The position numbers and the translations under genes are program-made. Below, in pieces: positions 53,222 to 61,517 of a stretch of DNA of 64,000 nt. The stretch lies in contig DUQG01000082.1 of assembly GCA_012837935.1 (NCBI GenBank), forward strand, positions 1 through 64,000. Direction: 5' to 3'. Within the stretch, counting starts at the first letter, position 1. Every line of letters begins with the position of its first letter. The notes under the pieces were generated by a model. The model saw nothing but the letters and a program-made list of their open reading frames with translations, was not told the origin of the DNA and did no database searches. Source of the DNA: Bacteroidales bacterium. GTDB taxonomy: Bacteria; Bacteroidota; Bacteroidia; Bacteroidales; Paludibacteraceae.

Positions 53222-53226
53222 GTTTT

Positions 53227-53371
53227 AAAACATAGTAAACAGTAGTTTCTTTTTGAGCATATTCTCGGTTAATATTTATTTCGAGAACATAGTTTTAAAA
53301 ATATCGAAGATATTTTTCTATGTTTCCGAAATCAAGAGAATATGAAAAAATTTTCCTATGTTTGCTATTGT
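53227..53371 (+). repeat. Dispersed hairpin repeat, copy C
   Basis: It holds CGAGAACATAGTTTTAAAAA, the hairpin with ATATC-GAA-GATAT at its tip, CTATGTTTCCGAAATCAAGA and the closing CTATGTTTGCTATTGTG. The left part (AAAACATAGTAAACAGTAG) is an imperfect reverse complement of the right end. The closing part contains TATGTTTG at 53357-53364, which could act as a -7 element for the CYTH gene. Confidence 0.8.
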
Positions 53372-53388
53372 GTAAAAAAATAAAAGAT

Positions 53389-53892
53389 ATGTCTGAAAAT
53401 AAAAACATTGAAATAGAACGTAAGTTTTTGGTAAACTTTACCGAAACAGGCAATGCGCTGACCGAAAAGCTTGAAAAAATGGCGAGTAAAAAGTTTCTAA
53501 TCAAGCAAGGCTATCTGCTAAGAGCAGCCGATAAAACCATCCGTGTACGCACGAAAGGTGATAAAGGTTACTTGACCATCAAAGGAAAAGCCAACGAAAA
53601 TGGTTTTGCTCGATTCGAGTGGGAAAGAGAAATTTCGCTTGAAGATGCCGAGCAGATTATGGAACTTTGTGAGCGATTTATCATTGAAAAAACTCGCTAC
53701 GAAGTTGTCTATGAAGGAAAAGTTTTCGAAATTGACCAGTTTCACGGATTAAATGACGGGTTAGTCATTGCTGAGTTGGAATTGGAGGCAGAAAACGAAA
53801 GCTACAAAGCACCCGAATGGTTAGGCAAGGAAGTTACAGGCGATATTCGTTACTATAACTCGTGGTTATCGCAAAATCCGTATGTGGGGTAG
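53389..53892 (+). CDS. CYTH domain protein
   Basis: The 167-residue protein has the CYTH signature EIERKFLV near residue 7-14, then IRVRTKGDKGYLTIKGK, FEWEREI, and ERFIIEKTRYEVVYEGKVFEIDQF. CYTH enzymes act on tripolyphosphate, thiamine triphosphate or nucleotides in a metal-lined tunnel built by such Glu, Arg and Lys residues. The frame is open to 53320, but that part is copy C of the repeat, so ATG at 53389 is chosen. Confidence 0.92.
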   Translation: MSENKNIEIERKFLVNFTETGNALTEKLEKMASKKFLIKQGYLLRAADKTIRVRTKGDKGYLTIKGKANENGFARFEWEREISLEDAEQIMELCERFIIEKTRYEVVYEGKVFEIDQFHGLNDGLVIAELELEAENESYKAPEWLGKEVTGDIRYYNSWLSQNPYVG

Positions 53893-53952
53893 AAACAAGT
53901 GCTTTGCTAAATCAGATTTTGTAACAGCAAAGTTTTTTATCCAACATTCGTG

Positions 53953-53982
53953 ATTGTTTTTCTAAAATATTGTTTACATTTG
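53953..53982 (+). promoter_or_regulatory. Promoter of the candidate structured RNA
   Basis: TACATTTG at 53975-53982 matches the -7 consensus and ATTG at 53953-53956 is 18 bases upstream. Transcription would start near 53989. Confidence 0.6.
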
Positions 53983-53988
53983 CAAAAC

Positions 53989-54193
53989 AAAAGATATTTC
54001 TCAATTGAAACGTCAATTGAAATAACATATTTATCAAAGCGTTAGATTTATTATTTTGCTTCTCAAAACCGCCAATTTTTAGAAACTCACATAATAATAA
54101 GTTATACGCCTACGCTTATGCGTGGGCTATACTTATGTGAGTTGGGTGCTTGGCGGTACCTGAGAAGCGTGGGTTTAGACCACGCTTTTTTTA
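53989..54193 (+). ncRNA. Candidate structured small RNA or leader RNA of about 205 bases
   Basis: After about 70 AT-rich bases, a long hairpin is formed by successive pairings: GCTTCTCA (54058-54065) with TGAGAAGC (54161-54168), ACCGCCAA (54068-54075) with TTGGCGGT (54150-54157), and AACTCACATAA (54084-54094) with TTATGTGAGTT (54133-54143). An inner stem GCCTACGC/GCGTGGGC closes a TTAT loop. A separate terminator hairpin follows. No reading frame fits. A long interrupted hairpin is 6S-like in shape, but the family is not identified, and an attenuator-like leader of the TM2 gene at 54297 is the main alternative. Confidence 0.7.
54166..54193 (+). terminator. Intrinsic terminator of the candidate RNA
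   Basis: AGCGTGG and CCACGCT form a 7-bp stem with a seven-base loop and seven T residues. Its left arm shares three bases with the outer stem of the RNA hairpin, so the two structures compete slightly. Confidence 0.85.
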
Positions 54194-54296
54194 TGCTTTA
54201 AAAATTCAATGAGTTTGTTGTCAAAAGACAAAGATTGGCAGACTTCTTACAAATATTAAATGCTGAATTTCAATCTTATAGGCAAAAAATAATGTT

Positions 54297-54647
54297 ATGA
54301 AATCAAAAGGAACAGCTTATTTATTGTGGTTAATCAGCATATTTGGTTGGCTTGGATTCCATCATTTTTATCTTGGAAAAGTAGGTAAAGGAATTATTTG
54401 GATTTTGACCGGTGGTGTATTCGGTCTTGGGTCGCTGATAGACCTATTTACCCTTGGTAGTGCAGTAGATAACTACAACACCAATAAGGAATTAAAAACC
54501 ATTAGAGCCGCATCAATGGCAGCTGCAACATCTGCATCTTCAGCCGCTGCGGCTACTGTGGCATCTCTTGCTACTAATAAAGCAACATCTAAACAGTCCG
54601 AAAGCAAGGAGTTAAACTCTCAAAAAGAAGACGATTTAGCAAAATAA
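54297..54647 (+). CDS. TM2 domain protein
   Basis: The 116-residue protein has a TM2 domain at about 4-58: AYLLWLISIFGWLGFHHFYLGK, then GIIWILTGGVFGLGSLIDLFTL. These are two membrane helices with the DxF-type end of the family. The tail is Ala/Ser-rich and low complexity (MAAATSASSAAAATVAS). Function is unknown. It lies 33 bases before a hypothetical gene and about 100 bases after the candidate RNA. Confidence 0.88.
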   Translation: MKSKGTAYLLWLISIFGWLGFHHFYLGKVGKGIIWILTGGVFGLGSLIDLFTLGSAVDNYNTNKELKTIRAASMAAATSASSAAAATVASLATNKATSKQSESKELNSQKEDDLAK

Positions 54648-54680
54648 CTTTTACTTTTTGTACAATTAAAACAATATATT

Positions 54681-55196
54681 ATGTCACACCCACTACATAA
54701 AAGAGTCGGCAGTTCGATTAGTTTATTAAATTCTGAGAGAACAAAAGTGCTATTAGATAATGCCTGCTGTGAAAATTTAGAAGATATTGAAGTGCATAAT
54801 ATCTCACTGTTTTTCAACGAAAAATCAAATTCAAGTAAACTATGCAATGTTGATGCATTGATACTTCATGATGAAAAAGTAAAAATAATCATTGAAATAG
54901 ATGAGTCAAACTCAAGTCCTAATAACATTTTCGGAAAATTTTTAACTTCTGCATTTTCTAATTTATACCAATACAATGATAAGAAAATTAGTATTCCTGA
55001 AAAATCAGTTTTGTTTATTCAGGTTGTTGAAACATCCAAATACCCGTTAAATTCGAAAAGAGCGGCAAAACTTCGATTAATTGAAAAAAGGATTCAGCAA
55101 AAGCAGATAGGAATTATCAAAGAATATGCATTATTAACGGATAATGAAATAACTCAACTTAACAGTTTTATAGTTAAGTTTATTGAAGAAAATTAG
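54681..55196 (+). CDS. Hypothetical protein, possible restriction-like fold
   Basis: The 171-residue protein has no signal peptide. A central stretch CNVDALILHDEKVKIIIEIDESNSS has the beta-Asp-beta-Glu pattern of the PD-(D/E)XK nuclease fold (D in VDAL, then IIIEID), but the catalytic Lys is replaced by Asp in EID. It is followed by helices and a second beta region. I do not recognise a family with certainty. It forms a likely pair with the TM2 gene. Function is not assigned. Confidence 0.6.
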   Translation: MSHPLHKRVGSSISLLNSERTKVLLDNACCENLEDIEVHNISLFFNEKSNSSKLCNVDALILHDEKVKIIIEIDESNSSPNNIFGKFLTSAFSNLYQYNDKKISIPEKSVLFIQVVETSKYPLNSKRAAKLRLIEKRIQQKQIGIIKEYALLTDNEITQLNSFIVKFIEEN

Positions 55197-55218
55197 TCTA
55201 AATTAATTAAATTTACCA

Positions 55219-55442
55219 AAAAAAGAGGTTGTATCAAAAGTAAAAATAACACATCGATAAGTTACAATTTGTAAGTAGGTTTTCTTTTTCTTGTTTTGTC
55301 AAACCTCACCCCTAACCCCTCTTCCAAGTGAGAGGGGGATTACGGAGTGCTGTTTTTGAGATGTAAACCTATTATATTAAAATATCTTATAAATTGTAAG
55401 TTAATCAACATTCTTTGATGCTTTTGATACAGCCTCTTTTTT
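55219..55442. mobile_element. 224-bp inverted-repeat element (MITE-like or IS remnant)
   Basis: AGAGGTTGTATCAAAAG at 55224-55240 and CTTTTGATACAGCCTCT at 55421-55437 are inverted repeats with one mismatch, extended by A and T runs outside. A second inner pair is TAAGTTACAATTTGTAAG near 55258-55275 against CTTATAAATTGTAAGTTA near 55386-55403. The middle holds CTAACCCCTC/GAGAGGGGG. No transposase and no clear target duplication are present. The GAGGCTGT-TCAAAAG form is typical of insertion sequence ends in this phylum. Confidence 0.65.
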
Positions 55443-55499
55443 TTTTGCTATCTTGTGTCAATTTGTGTAATCTGCGCAATTTGTGTTCAATAAAAAAGC

Positions 55500-56513
55500 T
55501 CAGGCTATATAATTCACTTCCGGCACCAACTCAATTCCGAAACGCTTTTTCACCGTCATCTGCACCAAAGCTGCTACGGTAGCAATATCTTCGCCTGTGG
55601 CATTGTCGGTATTTACGATTACAAGTGCCTGTTTGTGATAAATAGCTACTCGCTCAAACTGTTTCCCTTTCAGGTCGCACTGCTCAATCAGCCAGCCTGC
55701 GGGAACTTTGACCTTTGTATCCGAAACCGGATAATGCGGCATGCTTGGGTAGGAGAGAAGCAACTCTTCATACTTCGATTTGTCAATTATCGGGTTCATA
55801 AAAAAGCTACCTGCATTGCCCAATTCAGCCGGATTGGGAAGTTTGCTTTCACGAATTTGAATAACCGTGTTGCGGACATTCTCTAAATTAATTTCCCCAT
55901 TTTTCAGCACGGCATCTTTCAGGTGTGAATAATCGAGAAAGAAGGTAGGAGTTTTTTTCAGGCGATAAGAAACGTGCGTAATAATCACTTTCCCTTTTAA
56001 TTCTTCCTTAAAAATGCTTTTACGGTAGCTGTATTGGCACTCTTCGTTGGAGAAAGAATTGCTTTCAAGCGTCTCAGTTTCAATAAATTCCACACGCTCA
56101 ATCGTATCTTTTACTTCTATGCCGTATGCACCGATATTCTGAACAGCCGATGCACCCACTTCGCCCGGAATAAGCGACAGATTTTCTACACCGTAGTATT
56201 CCTTTTCTACGCAGTAAGCTACAAAATCATCCCAGATAACACCCGAACCCACTCGTAACAAAATAGATTCTTCGTTTTCATCCACAATTTCAATTGAGCG
56301 AATAGCGGAATGCAGAATAAGTCCGTCAAAGTCCTTCAAAAACAGCAAGTTACTTCCACCGCCGATATGCAATATTCGGTTGCTTTTTGCTACGCCGGTT
56401 TGCAGCAGTTCACGAAGTTCTTCCACCGAACTATATTCAGCAAAGTATTTGGCTTTTATATCCACCCCAAAAGTGTTGTAAGGTTTTAGTGATATGTTTT
56501 GGCTTATATTCAT
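55500..56513 (-). CDS. murB: UDP-N-acetylenolpyruvoylglucosamine reductase
   Basis: The 337-residue flavoenzyme reduces UDP-GlcNAc-enolpyruvate to UDP-MurNAc in peptidoglycan synthesis. It starts with ISLKPYNTFGVDIKA, then has IGGGSNLLFLKDFDGL near 50-65, NLSLIPGEVGASAVQNIGAYG near 115-136, SYRKSIFK, and the catalytic Ser block NAGSFFMNP, with a late Glu (LVPEVNY). It is a type I MurB of normal length. A 366-base intergenic gap with REP-like sequence separates it from miaA. Confidence 0.97.
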   Translation of the reverse strand: MNISQNISLKPYNTFGVDIKAKYFAEYSSVEELRELLQTGVAKSNRILHIGGGSNLLFLKDFDGLILHSAIRSIEIVDENEESILLRVGSGVIWDDFVAYCVEKEYYGVENLSLIPGEVGASAVQNIGAYGIEVKDTIERVEFIETETLESNSFSNEECQYSYRKSIFKEELKGKVIITHVSYRLKKTPTFFLDYSHLKDAVLKNGEINLENVRNTVIQIRESKLPNPAELGNAGSFFMNPIIDKSKYEELLLSYPSMPHYPVSDTKVKVPAGWLIEQCDLKGKQFERVAIYHKQALVIVNTDNATGEDIATVAALVQMTVKKRFGIELVPEVNYIA

Positions 56514-56670
56514 ATTGATTGGTGAACTCGTCTCGATTTTATTGTTTTTCTACTTAAAAATCAACTAAACACATAAAAATTATTCTAGTAGCTTATAAAA
56601 CTACGAATTTTATGAATATAATTCGTGTAATTTGTGTTATTCGTAGTTAATTAAATATAACTATCGTTTT

Positions 56671-56840
56671 CTTTACCTAAAATCAATTGCCACGGCTTTT
56701 ATCCACGATAGCTATCGGGACGTGGATTTAATGAATAAATGACACAAGGCTTTAGCCAAAATTTATTTAAAGCCCATTCAATGCAATTTAATTACCCACG
56801 CCATTCATGGCGTGGCAATTAATATTGGCGTTAGGTAAAG
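56671..56840. repeat. REP-like palindrome cluster, copy 2, with 10-bp terminal inverted repeats
   Basis: CTTTACCTAA (56671-56680) and TTAGGTAAAG (56831-56840) are perfect inverted ends. Inside, AATTGCCACG (56685-56694) pairs with CGTGGCAATT (56811-56820), with CCACGCCAT/ATGGCGTGG at about 56797-56814. It lies just downstream of miaA. Relatives are at 57815-57965 and 10470-10610. Confidence 0.85.
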
Positions 56841-56879
56841 CATTCGACATTCATTTAATTAAATCTGTATCTTGTGTTA

Positions 56880-57785
56880 TCATAAAAAGTCAAGATGACT
56901 TTCTATAAAATCAATAATTTCTTCTTCGTTGTCCGGATGGAACCAGTTTATATCCGTATCCCGATTAAACCAAGTCAACTGTCTTTTAGCATACCTGCGA
57001 CTGTCTTGTTTAATCAAATTAATGGCAAAATCCAAATCAAATTCCCCGTCCCAATGTGCATACAGCTCTTTGTAGCCTACGGTATTCAGCGTGTTAAGTT
57101 CTTTGTGGGGATAAAATTGGCGTGCTTCTTCTATCAAGCCTTCTTTTACCATTTGCTCTACACGTAGATTTATACGCTCGTAAAGTTCCGGTCGTGGACG
57201 GTTCAGACCAATTTTCAAAATATTGAAGTCGCGTTTTTTCTTTTTCCCCGTGCGAAGTTCGGAGTAAGGTCTTCCCGTGGTGGTACAGATTTCAAGCGCT
57301 CTGATTACTCGCTTATAGTTCATTAAATCCACTTGATGATAGTGTTTTTCGTCGAGCCGTTTTAGTTCGTTTTGTATAAATTCCAAGCCTTTCTCAGCAT
57401 ACTCTTTTTGCCAAAAAGCTCTTGTTTCAGCACTTACGTCAGGAATATCATCAAAACCTTCACAAATTGCATCAATATACATCATCGAACCACCCACAAG
57501 CAGTACCACATCGTGTTTTTGAAACAGTTTATCCAGCAGTTTTATGGCATCTTCTTCGTATTGTCCGGCATCGTATTTATCAAAAATAGAGTGCGTGCCG
57601 ATAAAATAATGCTTTACTCGCTTTAAATCCTCTTCACTTGGTGCCGCAGTTCCGATTTTCAGTTCACGGTAAAACTGTCGTGAATCTGATGAAACTATCG
57701 GACAAGCGAACTTTTCAGCCAAACGCAGGCTGATATTTGTTTTCCCAACGCCTGTGGGTCCAAGTATGACGATAAGAGTTTTCAA
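56880..57785 (-). CDS. miaA: tRNA dimethylallyltransferase
   Basis: The 301-residue enzyme adds a dimethylallyl group to A37 of tRNAs that read codons starting with U. The P-loop GPTGVGKT is at residues 9-16, followed by [20 protein letters not shown], the [20 protein letters not shown] segment and [14 protein letters not shown]. The C-terminal part has [18 protein letters not shown], typical of the family. The gene sits between two related palindrome clusters. Confidence 0.97.
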   Translation of the reverse strand: MKTLIVILGPTGVGKTNISLRLAEKFACPIVSSDSRQFYRELKIGTAAPSEEDLKRVKHYFIGTHSIFDKYDAGQYEEDAIKLLDKLFQKHDVVLLVGGSMMYIDAICEGFDDIPDVSAETRAFWQKEYAEKGLEFIQNELKRLDEKHYHQVDLMNYKRVIRALEICTTTGRPYSELRTGKKKKRDFNILKIGLNRPRPELYERINLRVEQMVKEGLIEEARQFYPHKELNTLNTVGYKELYAHWDGEFDLDFAINLIKQDSRRYAKRQLTWFNRDTDINWFHPDNEEEIIDFIESHLDFL

Positions 57786-57814
57786 TTATATGATTAAAAG
57801 TAGAATTTTGTAAT

Positions 57815-57965
57815 CTTTACCTAAAATCAGTTGCCACGGCTTTTAAGCCGTGTGTGTTAATGATTTAAAGGCATAAGGCTTTAGCCAAAATTTACATAAG
57901 TTTGGGCTAAAGCCCATATGATGCTTATTTAATCTTCCACGCCATAAATGGCGTGGTAATTAAAG
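57815..57965. repeat. REP-like palindrome cluster, copy 3
   Basis: CTTTACCTAAAATCAGTTGC starts it, differing by one base from copy 2. It contains CACGGCTT/AAGCCGTG at 57835-57852, GGGCTAAAGCCC at 57904-57915 and CCACGCCAT/ATGGCGTGG at 57937-57956. The TTAGGTAAAG right end of copy 2 is missing. It lies upstream of miaA. Confidence 0.82.
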
Positions 57966-58067
57966 TGTCTGATACTTATAATTTTGTATTAAGAAAAAAC
58001 AGAAAACACTTCTCTCAAGAAATATTTTCTGTTCCACTATGTGTTTTTGAGACTTAAATTTCAGAGT

Positions 58068-58622
58068 TTAGAACAGATTTCCTTCATCAAAGCTTAAGTC
58101 ACCAAATCCTTCTTCGTCTAATTCTTCTAAATCGTATCCATCTTCTTCTGTAAAGAAATCATCCTCAGATGGTATTTGTGTAGCTTTTGGCGGAGTAGCT
58201 ACAAAGTCAAAATTATCCTCTATTTGTACGGGTGGTCGTCCGGTAGCTTCTGTTACTACCGCTTTTTTTAGGTCTTTGCCCGGTATCATTTCCGTAAGTT
58301 CCATAAAGAAGGCACGCTCAGAAAACATATCAAAGATATAAATCAATTTTTGCTTTTCATCTTCGAGCAGTTCCTCAAGTTTGGTGTCTTCCATTACTAA
58401 GTTGTCATATTCCGAGCTTGATTCCATTTCCACCAGCGTAACTTCTTGTTCTTTTTCCCAATCATCTGTACAAGTGAAGAAAGAAGTCATCTGATTTTTC
58501 TCATATTTTACAGAATCCAATATCGCATTATGCAAATCAAGGAAAGTTGCCTCAGAGTCTATCTCGATAACCCTTACAAAATCTTCTACCTCATCGGAAA
58601 CTATTGTGAACTTAAATATCAT
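58068..58622 (-). CDS. Plasmid pRiA4b ORF-3-like (IS1096 TnpR-like passenger) protein
   Basis: The 184-residue protein has the PRiA4 ORF3 pattern: FVRVIEIDSEATFLDLHNAI near 14-33, a FFTCTDDWEKEQEV strand, YIFDMFSERAFFMELTEM near 95-112, and a long acidic tail (EDDFFTEEDGYDLEELDEEGF). Family members are cytoplasmic, with unknown function. The name comes from mobile elements, but chromosomal copies are common in Bacteroidota. It lies near dnaA but is separated by a terminator. Confidence 0.85.
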   Translation of the reverse strand: MIFKFTIVSDEVEDFVRVIEIDSEATFLDLHNAILDSVKYEKNQMTSFFTCTDDWEKEQEVTLVEMESSSEYDNLVMEDTKLEELLEDEKQKLIYIFDMFSERAFFMELTEMIPGKDLKKAVVTEATGRPPVQIEDNFDFVATPPKATQIPSEDDFFTEEDGYDLEELDEEGFGDLSFDEGNLF

Positions 58623-58699
58623 GTTATTTGTCTTTTTATGTTTACGATGTAAAATTACAATTTTTTTTCAAAGCAGGAAAGGATTTGTATAAATAACAT

Positions 58700-58735
58700 C
58701 AAAAAAAATAGAGACGTTGTGGTTACGTCTCTATT
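58700..58735 (-). terminator. Terminator of dnaA
   Basis: AATAGAGACGT (58707-58717) and ACGTCTCTATT (58725-58735) form an 11-bp stem. The A run at 58701-58708 gives the T tract on the minus strand. Confidence 0.9.
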
Positions 58736-58763
58736 AATGTTTGAATTTGTAAAAAAATCCTGT

Positions 58764-60173
58764 TTACATTTTTAGTCTTTCTTTTATTTCTTCCACTTCT
58801 TTTCTGAAGTGCTTGTCTGTATCCATCAGGTCTTCTACCTTTTTGCAGGCATGAAGCACGGTGGCGTGGTCGCGTCTGCCAATATGCATTCCGATAGTGG
58901 CTAATGAGCTTTTTGTCAGCATTTTAGAGAAATACATAGCAACCTGACGAGCTTGTACCACTTCCATTTTTCTTGATCTTGTAGAAATAGCATCTACAGA
59001 CAGGTTAAAATAGTCGCATACCGTATCACGAATATGTTCTACGGTCATTACTTTTGGTGCAATGTTCACAATGCGGCTAATCACTTTTTCTGCTAAGCTG
59101 ATATCAATCGGCATATTGGTAAGAGTAGAATGCGCCAACAATGAGATAAGCGAACCTTCCAAGTCTCGAACGTTATCCACCACATTTTCAGCAATAAAAT
59201 TTACCACATTTTCCGGAATATCTAGCCCGTCACGATAAATTTTATCTTCAAGAATGGCTTTTCTCAGTTCAAAATCCGGTTTTTCAATTTCTGCCGAAAG
59301 TCCCCATTTGAAACGGGTAAGCAGTCGCTGCTCCATTCCTACCATTTCCAACGGTGAGCGGTCGGATGTCAATACAAGCTGTTTTCCGGTTTGGTGTAAA
59401 TGGTTGAAAATATGGAAAAATGTGTTTTGTGTTCCGGTTTTTCCTGAAAATTCTTGAATATCATCAATCAAAAGCACATCAATTGTCTGATAAAAGTTCA
59501 AGAAATCGTTTTGTGTATTATTTCTAACAGCATCCGTGTATTGAATTTGGAATGTATTGGCAGAAACGTACAGCACACGTTTATCAGGGTAAAGTTGCTT
59601 TGTCATTATGCCAATAGCGTTACAAAGGTGAGTTTTTCCTACGCCGGATTTTCCATATACAAATAGCGGATTAAAAATCGTTTTTCCCGGCTCGTTAGCA
59701 ATGCTTACTCCGGCAGTTCGTGCCAACTTGTTGCTTTTTCCTTCTATTAGATTATTAAAATTAAACGATGGATTTAGCTGCGGATCAATATCCGGTAGCT
59801 GCATCCGTTGATACGGTGATACAATTACTTGCTGTTTAGAAATAGTAGTATTATTCAGAGGCTGATGTTTCGGTTTTTGAGCTACAGTGCTTGGCACTTG
59901 AATGCTACCTGTGTCAGCTTGTTTGTCAATTAGTACGCGATATTCTAATCTTGTTTCCGGTCCCGCTACACGCATCAAAGTCATTCCAAGCAAGTCAATA
60001 TACTTATCCTCTATATGCTCCACGAAAAACTGACTTGGCACCTGAAGAACGAAAGTGTTATTTTCGAACTGAACTGGTACAATAGGGGCAAACCACGTGT
60101 TAAACGACGTTTCATTAATATTGTCTTTGATTATAGTTAGACATTCACTCCACAACTGCGCACAAGGACTCAT
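58764..60173 (-). CDS. dnaA: Chromosomal replication initiator protein
   Basis: From ATG at 60173 the protein has 469 residues and begins MSPCAQLWSECLTIIKDNI, as expected for the DnaA N-terminal domain. The AAA+ domain shows VYGKSGVGKTHLCNAIG, IDVLLIDDIQEFSGK and LTSDRSP. The C-terminal domain has SRSRKMEVVQARQVAMYFSK-type helix-turn-helix sequence (STRSRKMEVVQARQVAMY) and IGRRDHATVLHACKK, the DnaA-box-binding signature. The frame is open to 60308, but those residues are Phe/Lys-rich and unlike DnaA. The upstream region is a candidate origin only by position. Confidence 0.97.
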   Translation of the reverse strand: MSPCAQLWSECLTIIKDNINETSFNTWFAPIVPVQFENNTFVLQVPSQFFVEHIEDKYIDLLGMTLMRVAGPETRLEYRVLIDKQADTGSIQVPSTVAQKPKHQPLNNTTISKQQVIVSPYQRMQLPDIDPQLNPSFNFNNLIEGKSNKLARTAGVSIANEPGKTIFNPLFVYGKSGVGKTHLCNAIGIMTKQLYPDKRVLYVSANTFQIQYTDAVRNNTQNDFLNFYQTIDVLLIDDIQEFSGKTGTQNTFFHIFNHLHQTGKQLVLTSDRSPLEMVGMEQRLLTRFKWGLSAEIEKPDFELRKAILEDKIYRDGLDIPENVVNFIAENVVDNVRDLEGSLISLLAHSTLTNMPIDISLAEKVISRIVNIAPKVMTVEHIRDTVCDYFNLSVDAISTRSRKMEVVQARQVAMYFSKMLTKSSLATIGMHIGRRDHATVLHACKKVEDLMDTDKHFRKEVEEIKERLKM

Positions 60174-60605
60174 CTTTTGTAATTTCTCTAAGGTTGTTTT
60201 AATGTTTTTGGATAAAAAACTCGACCGAAGCCGAGTGAAATATTTTGTGAAAAGTATTGTATTCTTATTTAAGAAAAAAAAGAAAAACAGGCTTTTTCTG
60301 CCATACAAAATTCGCTAAGTTTTTTCAAATAAAAAAATCTTTTTTTTTTTGTTTTTTTTTAAGTTTATTAAGTCTTTGAATATCAATGTGAACGATTAAG
60401 TTGTTGATAGTCAGCATGAAATCGTATTTTTGTCTGCTGATATGCTTGATAATTAGCAAGTTAATAAATTGTAATTGTTTTTCGTGTTTTAATTAAAAAT
60501 TAACTCTTTTTCGCTCAAATCTACTTGTGTAACAGGTGTTTCAATTTGGTTAAAAAATATTTTTCAAACTCCTTGCTATTTAGAATGATTTTAAATAAAA
60601 ACGAG
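60174..60605. other. AT-rich region upstream of dnaA
   Basis: The region has two long T tracts at about 60341-60361 and other AT-rich stretches. Words near the DnaA box appear (for example TATCAACAA on the minus strand near 60403), but no cluster of perfect TTATCCACA boxes is visible. It could hold the dnaA promoter. An origin is not supported by sequence alone. Confidence 0.35.
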
Positions 60606-61511
60606 CTATTTTTTCTTGTTTCCAAAAAGCGAAAAGTGTACATAACGTTTAGGATTTTCTTTTAAGTCAATTAGCAATTTATCTGCACTTTCAGCTGTGT
60701 TGTTTAGATTGAGATACAAGTTTTTATCATTCATCAGCAATCCAAGACTATTATCTTCGCTGTTAAGTCTTTCGGTAAAACTTTGCAGGTTTTTAACCGT
60801 ATAGTCAGCATTTTTTATCACGGAAGCAAAATCAATTTCTTTAATTTTTTCGCTTGTCAGCTTAAAATCCGATGCGATTACCGCCATGTCATCCATCATG
60901 TCGGGCAATTGTTTGTTCATCATCAGTTTAAGTTGTGCAGATGCAGCAGAGAGATCATTCGTAGTTTGTTCGATAGCGTAGAGACTATTATTGATGTGTG
61001 GATTTTCCACGAATTTTTGAATTGAAACCATCAGCGAGTCGGTTTGCTCTACCATTCGTTCAATTTTAGGCACGATTCCTTCGGTAAGCATGGCAATCAT
61101 ATCGCTCTGTATTTCGCTTGGAATTTCATCGTTTTTGGCAAGATAGTCGTTCGAACTGTTGATAGGCACTACGAGTTCTATAATTTTTCCACCCAACAAT
61201 CCATCATCTCTAAGAAGCATAATAGTACCTTTGGGTAGCTTGATGGATTTATCAACAGAAATCCGTACTCTAAAAGAATTTTCTCGGGAAAAATCATAGT
61301 CAATAGCTGAAACTTGACCTACTTTGTAACCTTTTATCACTACTTGCGATGATTCGACCAGTCCGTCAATTCGCTTATACTGACCGTAGTAGCTGTTTGT
61401 TTTCTCAAAGATATTGGTGCCTTTCAGGAAGTTTATTCCAAAATAAAAGATAAAAATGGCTGCAATCACCATTAAACCTGTTTTAATTTCTCTGTTAAAT
61501 TTGAGCTTCAT
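60606..61511 (-). CDS. MCE-family (MlaD-like) lipid transport protein
   Basis: The 301-residue protein has an N-terminal membrane helix (TGLMVIAAIFIFYFGINFL) and one MCE domain at about 38-118 (YYGQYKRIDGLVESSQVVIKGYKVGQV, then LLRDDGLLGGKIIELVVP). A helical tail follows. MlaD-type proteins form hexameric rings that carry lipids between the inner and outer membranes. It starts six bases after the amidase stop, so the two genes are one operon. No Mla ATPase or permease is adjacent. Confidence 0.93.
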   Translation of the reverse strand: MKLKFNREIKTGLMVIAAIFIFYFGINFLKGTNIFEKTNSYYGQYKRIDGLVESSQVVIKGYKVGQVSAIDYDFSRENSFRVRISVDKSIKLPKGTIMLLRDDGLLGGKIIELVVPINSSNDYLAKNDEIPSEIQSDMIAMLTEGIVPKIERMVEQTDSLMVSIQKFVENPHINNSLYAIEQTTNDLSAASAQLKLMMNKQLPDMMDDMAVIASDFKLTSEKIKEIDFASVIKNADYTVKNLQSFTERLNSEDNSLGLLMNDKNLYLNLNNTAESADKLLIDLKENPKRYVHFSLFGNKKK

Positions 61512-61517
61512 AATATA

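Noticed and set aside
53320-53388. Longer start for the CYTH protein
   Set aside because: The extension is encoded by copy C of the dispersed repeat, and the CYTH signature is near the N-terminus from 53389.
58068-58622. Transposon gene, because relatives are called IS1096 TnpR
   Set aside because: No inverted repeats or transposase flank it, and chromosomal copies of this family are common.
60174-60308. Longer start for DnaA
   Set aside because: The added Phe/Lys-rich residues come from homopolymer tracts. The DnaA domain I begins at 60173.
60174-60605. Chromosomal origin next to dnaA
   Set aside because: The region is AT-rich, but no cluster of perfect DnaA boxes is visible, and in this phylum the origin is often away from dnaA.
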